Positions 36,210 to 44,996 of a DNA stretch of 64,000 nucleotides are shown here, piece by piece. The stretch is from Moringa oleifera. Taxonomy: Eukaryota > Streptophyta > Magnoliopsida > Brassicales > Moringaceae. The DNA lies in the NCBI GenBank assembly GCA_021397835.1, contig JAJFZO010000579.1:325001-389000 (forward strand), read 5' to 3'. The translations under genes were made by a program, and so were the position numbers. Under the pieces are notes generated by a model. The model was not told the origin of the DNA. It did no database searches and was given only the letters and a program-made list of their open reading frames with translations. Position 1 is the stretch's first letter. Each line of letters begins with the position of its first letter.

Positions 36210-36735
36210 GGTTAATAATATAAGAAAACCTACATTTTGTTCACAATTTTGAAACAGAACTTGCAAAAAAAATATTTATTTGAGATTTATATTTTTTTTT
36301 TTATATTCTCAACTTGAGACTTCTGTATATAATTTTTACTAATATTGATGATTTTACGTACATAAGAGATGTACATATGATTTTTACTCGTGTAATCACT
36401 ATAATATTTTTTAAAATATTAAAAAAATAAATAATATTTTTTATTATTATTATTTTAAATATTAATATTTTACATAATTTTTTGTAAATTTGATTTCGAT
36501 GTGATAAATAAAATTTTATTTGTTTTGATAATATTTTAAAAGAGTATTAAAGTGATTACATAAGTAAAAATTACATGTACACGTGAATATATAAAATCTT
36601 TAATATTAATAAAAATTATAGATGAAAATCTTACATAAAAAAATTTAATAAAAATATAAATTTTAAGTGATGTAATTTTATTTGTAGGTCTTGATTCGAG
36701 ATGGTAAGCAAAATACATATCACCTTAAAATAATT
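36210..36735. mobile_element. Fold-back (MITE-like) element, copy 1
   Basis: Two arms of about 200 bp in inverted orientation (about 36225-36425 and 36500-36725) flank a short AT-rich centre. Paired landmarks are TATAATTTTTACTAATATTGAT versus its inverse ATTAATAAAAATTATAGAT, and TACATATGATTTTTACTCG versus AAAAATTACATGTA. No transposase. The insertion is absent at the matching place in the sister block (near 39035). Confidence 0.72.
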
Positions 36736-37515
36736 AATCACAAATTTTAATAGATTTCACTAAAATGAAAGAATTATGATTCAATTGTGAACAAAAAATA
36801 TATAAAAAAAAATAGACTTATCATGCACTTGTAACTCTTGTTTCTTATTAATTACAATATTTTGACTATTAAATTAAAACATGATCCATCTTGAACTATT
36901 AATTTAAAATTTATCTCTTTAATAATATTTATCTTAAAATATGTGAGTTTGAAATTGCTACAAACTCATCAATTTCATTTATTATATTTATATGATCATC
37001 GGTGTTGTTATAATTCATGACTATTGAAATAACATGTTATGTGAATGTGATCTTTAATAGTTTTTATAATTTTTCATGTTATAAATCTTATAATTAACTA
37101 TTAATAGTTTAGTTAATTTTTTAATTTATATTTTCAATTAGCTTATTAATAATATTATTATTAAATTTATTGATATTTGTTTAATGTGATAAAATAATTT
37201 CATGCATTGCACTTGTTCATAATTAGTACTCTCAAATTTTTAAATCATTAAAACTAAAATTTAATTTACATTAAATTAAAAAATCATATTAATAATTGAT
37301 TTGATTAATAAATCAAAATTTAAATTTAAAATTATTTATTTAAATTTTTTATATTTTTATGAAATGAAAAACTTGTTAAGTGGAGTATGTTATTTAAACT
37401 CACAATTACAAAGTATTTATAGTTTTCTTGGGTTTCAAATTTACAGTAACAGGTTGGGACCTTACTGCTAAAAAGATCATTAATATGGGTATGATGATAA
37501 TTTTTATTTATTTAC

Positions 37516-37517
<2 letters not shown>

Positions 37518-37547
<30 letters not shown>
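37518..37547. repeat. (ATT)n microsatellite
   Basis: About ten ATT units within the promoter-side block of array unit B. Confidence 0.95.
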
Positions 37548-38483
37548 ATTAACCTTGTTGTCTAACCAATGTAGAAAATTACAACTGCTTATCTAACTAA
37601 GTGCCACTAACTTGAAATGCTCTTGTACTCAGAGACTTTAGAGTTAGATTATACATTTTGATAGTTAATGCCCACATGATCTCACTTACTATATTTTCTC
37701 ATTTTTAATTAAACCCACTGGTTAATTTCAAGTGATTAGCTCATTAATGTACATTTCATTTAATTTGCTTCATCTTATCTTAATTTTAATCTTTTACATT
37801 TAATCTCCTTTGATCACATCTTTATATAGTTTTTGAAACTTAACCAAAATTTTCCAATGTATTATATGCCTTTTGGAAACATTTTGACAGGTGACCTTAA
37901 CACATTTTCCTTTCATTGCAGTATTTTTAAAAAGGCTCACTTCTTAATTTTGAAATGAGTTCACACTTTAAATTTTTCTTAAAATCATTATCTAGATTTT
38001 TTTTGGTAATATGTAAAAATAAGAATTAAGATATTTTTTATCCAAAAATTACTTTAATCAATTAAGATTCCATTTCTTTAATTTGATTTGCATTGGTATC
38101 TCTTTAAAGAAGATAAAATGTTATGTTTATAATTTATTATGTTAAATTAAAAATATATATTATAATAATTTATTTTATTAAATTTCATATGTCATAATTT
38201 TTTTTTTTAAAAAAAAGCCAGCATATCAAATAATTTTAATTGTGCATTTATATGTGTACTGAATTTTTTAAAAGGAAAATATTTTTTTTCATAATTTAAT
38301 TTATTAAAAAATTAAAAAAATCTTAGTTATTCATTTTGTTAAATTATCATATATTATTTTTTCTTTCAAAGATCAAATCAAATTGATTTTAGTCCATAAA
38401 ATAAAATGGTAAGTACATCTGTTTAAGGTATGAAAAAGATACACTGCTCCAATAAATATCACAACTCGTATTAATATTTAGTA

Positions 38484-38550
38484 GAGCCGGAGCAAGTCAT
38501 GGACTTTGTGGATGTTTTTTTATGAAAGTTGTAGCAAAAAGTTGGGTTAA
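38484..38550 (+). pseudogene. Relic of the cysteine-rich peptide gene (last exon only)
   Basis: Matches exon 2 of the peptide gene (44069-44133). Exon 1, with the signal peptide and most cysteines, and nearly all of the intron are deleted. The surviving exon also has a one-base insertion in a T-run and has lost one of its two cysteines, so it is disrupted. Confidence 0.8.
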
Positions 38551-39594
38551 TTTTAATGTTTGCTATGAAGATCGTAGCAAAAAATTAGATTAATTTTAAT
38601 TTTTTGATAACATTTCTATAAATGAAATGTAATTTTTTATTAATTAATAAATATTATGTATGAAAATTTATTATCGATAATGTTACTTGTGTCTCTTCAT
38701 TTTTATCTTTTTTTTTTAAACACTTTGTTTTTTTTTTAATATCATTGGATTATTGTAAATCTCAATTAACAGAATTTCTTCATCCTCTCTCTACATATGA
38801 AAATATTTTGATTTGGAAGGTAATGTGATCTAACCAACTCATCAACAGGTAATTAAGTTGTGATCATCATTAAAAAATTTCATAAGTTTGTTAATATTAT
38901 AATATTAAAAAAACTTTATTTAAACAATTGTTTAATATTATAAGCTTTTATGACATAAATTATCAATTAATAATATTTTCAAGATTTTTATAATATCAAT
39001 GTGCATACAAAAATTATTTTTTCAATATTAATATATAATTAAATTTTAATATATTTTACTAAAATGAAAGAATTATGATTCAAATTATCATAAAATACAA
39101 AAAAAAAAAAAGACTTCATGTGTTTTTTAACTCCCCTTTTTAGTAATTATAATATTCTAATTGTTGAGTTAAAATATGATTTATTTTAAAATATTAATTT
39201 AAAATTTATTATTTTAATAATATTCATCTTAAAATATTTAAATTTGAGATCATTATAAATTTATCAATTTCATTTGCTAAATTTATTTGATCAATTATGC
39301 TATTATGATTAATGGCTACTAAATTATCATATTATATGAATTTTATAATTTTTCATACTCTAAATTTAAAATTTTAATTAATTTTTTAATTTATGTTTTA
39401 AAATAATTTATTCATAAATTTATTAATATATATTTAATATAATAAAATAATCGCATGCATATATTGCACAGGTTTATGACTAGTAGTTTTAAATTTTTTA
39501 AAATTTTAAAGTAAATGTTTAATTTAGGTTAATTTAAAAAATTATATTAATAATTGATTGTGTCAATAAATAAAAATAAAAAATATTTATTTGA

Positions 39595-40175
39595 GATTTT
39601 TTTATTATGATTATTATATTTTATTGGGTTAATTACATCAATGATATATATATGATATTCAAAGTTTTAAATTATGACTTACAAAAAAAAAAAAAATCTA
39701 TAACAACTTATATTTTTATTAAATTTTTAACATGAAACTTTCATGTATAATTTTTATTAATGTTAACGATTTTATACATACCTATGATTTGCATGTGATT
39801 TTACTTATACAATTATGCAAATACTTTCTTAAAGCACTGTCACATCAAACAATTTTTTTTTTCGCATTAAACTTAGTAAGAACATGTAATACATAAATAT
39901 TTAAATAAAATAAAAAATATATTTTTTTCTTTTGATAATATTTAAAAAAGTGTTAGGATAATTGCATAAATAAAAGTCACATGCATATTTCATATATGCA
40001 CAAAACTGTTAACATTAACGAAAATTATAGATAAAAATCTCACATTAAAAATTTAACGAAAACATAAGTTTCAAATAAATGTAATTTTTTTTTTACAAGT
40101 TCTGATTTGAGAACTGTAAGCAAAATGCATATCTTTCTTATCTAATTAATCTTGTTTTATGGAGAAAAAAAAAAT
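39595..40175. mobile_element. Fold-back (MITE-like) element, copy 2
   Basis: Same family as 36210-36735. Left-arm landmarks are TATAATTTTTATTAATGTTAAC and GCATGTGATTTTACTTATAC near 39745-39815. The right arm carries their inverses near 39960-40035, then GGAGAAAAAA-type sequence before the flank resumes. At the matching place in unit B (about 37345-37380) the sequence runs on without the element. Confidence 0.7.
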
Positions 40176-41216
40176 GTCACATGGAATGTGTTATTCAAAC
40201 TCACAATTACTAAGTGCCCATTTAAGTAAAAATTCGGTGGTGTATTTTGATCCCTCTCTAAACACTAAGACAAAACAAAATAGACTAATCTTTTATCTTT
40301 TTTAGTTTTTCATAATTTTCTTACATATATATATTTAAATTTTTATGTTTTCATAATCTTTTAATCAAATTTTTATAACTTGTACCTTCTTAACAAATAT
40401 ATGCCCACAATTAAAAAAAATTGAAATCTCGTTTTGAAATATAATCAAAATTTAAGATGATTTGTAAATATATAGTATCACAAACAAAATAAGTTAGATA
40501 ACCATAAAAAATTATTTTATTTTCAATATTTGTTATGATGCAAAAATGTGCACCTCTACTATTCATGCACTTTTTATTTATTTATTTATTTGTCAAACTT
40601 TAATCAAATAATGAACTTAAGCCTTCAAGCAATTATCTTGGTGAAAAATTAAGTCCATAAAACAATTATAAGAAATTTTTTCAAAAATTTTAAGTAGAAT
40701 ATTTTTAGAGATTAATTCAATTGAGATTTTGAAGGATATTTTAAAATTTATTTTATTTTTTTTTAAATTCTCTTCTGGTATAAATTAAGGGAAAAAAGAA
40801 CAAAAGATATAGAAAGTTGGAAGTAGTACTGACAATAGAAAACAGCCATATTGGTAAGCCTCCAAAATCGCCAGAAGATGGTGCAGAAATACAAAAGTAT
40901 TTGACATTACCTTAATTCTTCATTAGCCACTGAAACCAAATTTGGGTAATTAAAAGAATATAAATGCAGGCCTATAAAAAATACCCTACTGCCAATTCTA
41001 ATGGTACAAATTAAATTGGAAGAAATGAGCCAATAATTGCTCAGGAGCTTGATTTCTAACATATGGCCCTGAATTTCCTATAAATCCTAAGGATATGGAA
41101 CAGACACAAAGGAATCAATATCATCATTAAACTCCATGGCACAGCCAAAGGAAGGAGCTTATTACACTTCCTCCTATCAATACAACAATCCAGCAACCAT
41201 GATGGGCATTGTATAC

Positions 41217-42428
41217 TTATGCATCATCTTCCAAGGAGTTGTTGTTTTTTTTGTTGATTTCTGGTATGTTGGGCATTGTACACTCTTGCGTTGTCTTCAA
41301 AGGAGGTATTGCTTCTTTGTTGATTAAATTATCAGTGTCGATGATGGAACTAAAGCTTGATTCCCTTTTTCTCTTTAAACCCCTGCCTGTAGCTTCTTCG
41401 AGGCTGTAACTCTCAAACTCTGCAACATACTCTGACCAAGAAGAGGATAATAACTCTGAATCTGAGTCAGAGAGTAGGAAAGAATCAGAGGCATCAGTGC
41501 TCTCAAACGATGAAGATGAGGTGCTAACTCCTTCTGCTTCTGATAATTCCTCCCCTTCTTGAACTTCTCCAAGATTGTCACCTTTGCATGATAGAAAGGG
41601 ATGATCGCTGAGCAACTCAACCGCCAGTCTAAACTTAGGATTCCTCACTAAACATCCTTCCAAGAAATCCTTGGCCTCCTTGGAAATCTCAGTTGGGATT
41701 TTGGGTAATTGACAAGGGTCCTTGATCAAATGCAGAAGTTCCCTCACCTCTTGGTCAGGCTTAATATCCCACGGAGGTTTCCCTGTTAGCATCTCCAGCG
41801 CAATGCAACCGAGCGCCCAGATATCTGAGGGAGGCTCTTGCACCTGGTCAAGCAAAGTTTCAGGTGGCAAATACATGGGAGTGCCTCTTAAGTAAGGGTA
41901 GCTCTCTCCCGCTCTCTTGGCCAAGCCAAAATCGGCAATCTTTGGCAAAAATTTCGATGCAGTAGCTGTAGTTTTGTTAGAGGGCACCAACATTATGTTT
42001 TCGGGTTTTAAGTCGCAATGAACATAACCAAAGTCATGAACTTGTCGAATCCCTCCAACCAAATGTTTGGTGTAGAGTCTTACCTCTGACTCAGGCAAGC
42101 CGGTAGATGAGTTCTTGATCAAGCTGGCTAGGGTTCCTCCGGGTGCATATTCCAAGAGGACGTTGTAAACCGCTCTACCATCATTGCCAACAGTGGTCTC
42201 TTCTCCAAAACAACGAAGCACGTTGCGGCATTCAGAGAGATTGGTGAGAACTTCTTTCTCCTTCCGCAATGAATCGGAGACGGATATTTCCGCGGACTTC
42301 ACGGCCATCGCGCGTGGATGAAGCCATCCATGATAAATGGGTTTCTTTGCAGTCGCCTCGTACACAGAACTGAAGGCACCTTTGGCGATCATAGGCCCCC
42401 TGAACCAGGTATTTCCATTACCCTCCAT
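41217..42428 (-). CDS. MAPKKK17/20-like protein kinase, copy 2 (altered Gly-rich loop)
   Basis: Intronless, 403 residues, a close paralogue of the gene at 31272-32531, with the same start context and promoter. The frame is open upstream, but the ATG at 42428 aligns with copy 1. Retained: Lys44 in MAVKSAE, catalytic loop HCDLKPEN (137-144), DFG 166-168. Changed: the Gly-rich loop is AKGAFSSV (first and third Gly replaced by Ala15 and Ser20), and APE has become PPE (188-190). Two internal deletions remove two residues after KNSS and most of a basic stretch after the DFG. The C-terminus is frame-shifted relative to copy 1 at an A-rich run and ends early. It may be a weaker kinase or a scaffold; activity cannot be judged from sequence. 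Confidence 0.88.
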   Translation of the reverse strand: MEGNGNTWFRGPMIAKGAFSSVYEATAKKPIYHGWLHPRAMAVKSAEISVSDSLRKEKEVLTNLSECRNVLRCFGEETTVGNDGRAVYNVLLEYAPGGTLASLIKNSSTGLPESEVRLYTKHLVGGIRQVHDFGYVHCDLKPENIMLVPSNKTTATASKFLPKIADFGLAKRAGESYPYLRGTPMYLPPETLLDQVQEPPSDIWALGCIALEMLTGKPPWDIKPDQEVRELLHLIKDPCQLPKIPTEISKEAKDFLEGCLVRNPKFRLAVELLSDHPFLSCKGDNLGEVQEGEELSEAEGVSTSSSSFESTDASDSFLLSDSDSELLSSSWSEYVAEFESYSLEEATGRGLKRKRESSFSSIIDTDNLINKEAIPPLKTTQECTMPNIPEINKKNNNSLEDDA

Positions 42429-42563
42429 CTCAGCCGTATTCTTCCTCTCACCTTTCGCTGAACACGATCGAAGTCCTTCTAAATGCAACAGAGAGAATTT
42501 AAACCTGAAATCAGGAAGAAGTCTAGTAGGAAAAGGAAACCTGCTGCCTGACGCGCACATGTA

Positions 42564-42569
42564 TTTATA
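42564..42569 (-). promoter_or_regulatory. TATA box of kinase copy 2
   Basis: TATAAA (context CTATAAATAC) on the minus strand about 135 bp before the ATG at 42428, conserved with kinase copy 1. Confidence 0.6.
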
Positions 42570-43643
42570 GTTTTGTTGGGTTTCAAATTTACGGTAACAG
42601 GTGGGGATACTAAGGGCTAAAGAGATCATTAATATGGGTATGATGGTAATTTTATTATTATTTATCTTAACCTTCTTATCTAACCAATGTGGAAAACTAA
42701 CTGAAGTGCTTATCTAAATTGAAAGGCTCTTGCATTTGAGATTTCAGATTTAGATTATAGATTTTGACAGTTAATGCCCACATAATCTCACTTACTATAA
42801 TTTCTCATTTTTAATCAAACCCACTAGTTAATTTGAAGTTATTAGCTGATTTAAAGTACATTTCATTTAAATTGCTTCATATCTTATCTTTTAATCTTTT
42901 ATATTTAATCTTCTTTGATCACATTTTTATACCCTTTTTGAAACTTGACCAAATATTTTTCATGTGTCATATGCCTTTTGGAGACATTTTGATAGATGGC
43001 CTAATTAACAATTTTCAACCCAAATCTTCCATATGCATTGATGTGTTTTTTAATTTTTTCTTAAAATAGGTTGACATTTTTAATTTTTTCTTAAAATCAT
43101 TATCTTGAATTTTTTTGGTAATATATATAAATAAGAATTAAGGTATTTTTTACCCAAAATTTACTTTAATCAATTAAAATTCAATTTCATTAATTTGATT
43201 TGCATTGATATCTTTTCAAAGAAGATAAAATTAATGTTATTTTAAATTATTATGTTAAAAAAATAAACAAAATATATTATAATCATTTATTTTATTAAAT
43301 TTTATATGTCATAATTTTTTAAAAATCAATATATTGTAATTTTAATTGTGCATTTATATATATATATATAGAGTTTTTTGAATAAAAAAGACATTTGTAA
43401 TTTAGTTTATTAATACAAAAAATTAAAAATTCTTAACCATTCATTGTGTTAAATTACCATGTATTATTTTTTTTTTTAAAAGCCCAAATCAAATTGATTT
43501 TAGTCCATAAGATAAAATGGTAAGTATATCTTTTAAGGTAAGAAAAAGGCATATCACTCCAATAAATATCACCACCCATTTCATATTTATCACTCATAAC
43601 ACAACAAAATAGAATAGAAGTGAGCATTGTTTTTGAGTGAGAA

Positions 43644-44133
43644 ATGGAGGGAAGCAACAAGAAGAGAATGATACTATCAGTGATGGTGTTGGCGATGCTT
43701 GTGCTTGTAAAAGCGCAAAATATTAAAGATCTTTCTCTACAATACAATAAATATCTTTCTCAAAAAGCACAAATTAAAGAAGATGCTTCTCCTACAAAAT
43801 CTACTAAAACGTGCGCTAAACTCTGTGCTTTGCGGTGTTTGACGAGACTTCGAAGCCCTCCACTGTATGTTCTTTGCTTTGGCACCTGCATGACAAGCTG
43901 TCATTTCAAACCTATTGCTGCTGTCAATGATTGTACAAAGACATGTGCCGCTACCATATTCAACCATAATAATCCTCGTAATTATTCTCTCCACTCTCTT
44001 TTTAAAGTCTTATGATTTAATTTTAATTATCTTTTTGATTTTAAATTACGTGTGTCAATATTTTGCAGAGCCAGAGCAAGTCATGGACTTTGTGGATGTT
44101 TGCTATGAAAATTGTAGCAAAAAACTGGGTTAA
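43644..44133 (+). CDS. Cysteine-rich secreted peptide (CX3C-rich, thionin-like)
   Basis: Two exons, 43644-43977 and 44069-44133, joined by a GT...AG intron of 91 bp, give 132 residues. A basic start and hydrophobic core (MILSVMVLAMLVLVKA) form a signal peptide ending near residue 25. The mature part has ten cysteines arranged entirely as CX3C: two C-x3-C-x3-C triplets, then two C-x3-C pairs. This spacing resembles plant thionin-like secreted peptides, from memory and only tentatively; it lacks the adjacent Cys pair of classical thionins. A defence or signalling role outside the cell is inferred. The second exon supplies the last two cysteines, so splicing matters. A TATA-like AATAAATAT lies near 43560. 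An exon-2 relic lies at 38484-38550. Confidence 0.75.
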
Positions 44134-44139
44134 TTTTAA

Positions 44140-44180
44140 TATTTGCTATGAAGATTGTAGCAAAAAGTTAAATTAATTTT
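44140..44180 (+). repeat. Tandem copy of the end of peptide exon 2
   Basis: The last 40 or so bases of exon 2 (TGCTATGAAAATTGTAGC at 44101) are repeated 43 bp downstream (TGCTATGAAGATTGTAGC at 44144). The same duplication is visible in unit B (about 38555), so it predates the unit duplication. Confidence 0.75.
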
Positions 44181-44996
44181 AAATTTTTAATAACATTTTC
44201 ATAAATGAAATGTATTTTTTAATTAATTAATAAATATTATGTATGAGAATTTATCATCAATAATACTATTTGTGTCTCTTTATTTTTATCTTTTATATCG
44301 TTTGATTATTGTGGGTCTCAACTAATTAACAGGCAATTAGGTTGTGATCATAAGAATTTTTCTTTTTAGACTTATTATATTAATAAAATAAGTTTATTGG
44401 ATTGAAAAATCATTGCTGTTCAATAAATAAAAGGAATGAAGGAAGAATAGAAGAAGAAAATGAAACCGGAGAAAATTCAGTGAATTAATAAATAATAAAA
44501 AGCCTACAAAATAAAATGAAATTAAAGAGGAGCTATACGGCATACAATAAATATGACTCATGATGCTCAAGTGACATAAAAAGTGAAAAAAAAAAAAAGA
44601 AATAAACAAACCAATTAATTTAAGGATTGCCTTCTAATAAAATGTACTTTTTTAAAATATTAATATAATTCAAATTAATAAAAATTTGTGATCTTCCCGC
44701 TTAAAACCAATAATGGAAAAGAGAATTAGGAAAATCAATAAATACAATTACAATAATGAAGCCAAACAATTTTTTTTAAAAAAAATTAATTATCGCATTT
44801 TTTTAGAAAATTAATTTAATCTAAAATTAAAGCTTATAATTTTGGTTCTAAAATATATTAACGTTGGGCCACATGGAGGCGCCCAGCCCATGCGCAAGCT
44901 CAACAAATTAGATGATTTAGTCAGCCACCGCTGGCGGTGAGGGAAAAAATTGAGCGAGAAAGTGACGGAAAACTTTTTGGTCGGTGCTGGAACGAA

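Larger units (their letters stand above)
36040..38885. repeat. Array unit B: duplicated unit that lost the kinase gene
   Basis: The left block, 36040-36200 plus 36735-37400, matches 38885-39600 plus 40180-40210. It then jumps directly, at about 37410, to the kinase promoter block with its TATA box (37416-37421), matching 42555 onward. Everything corresponding to 40212-42552, the kinase gene and its 3' flank, is missing. The match continues through 38460 (to 43600) and resumes at 38478 (at 44060), skipping exon 1 of the peptide gene. Confidence 0.8.
38885..44370. repeat. Array unit C: most complete kinase plus peptide unit
   Basis: Contains, in order, the left AT-rich block, a fold-back element, kinase copy 2 with 3' flank and promoter, and the cysteine-rich peptide gene. 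Parts match unit A (kinase and flanks) and unit B (left block, promoter, peptide 3' part). About 5.5 kb long. Confidence 0.8.

Noticed and set aside
42429..42629. 67-residue N-terminal extension of kinase copy 2
   Set aside because: The region is the leader and promoter shared with copy 1, including the TATA box; the ATG at 42428 aligns with copy 1.
44937..44996. GTG start extending the small membrane protein upstream
   Set aside because: Non-ATG start; the first ATG at 44997 gives the expected plant-conserved N-terminus.
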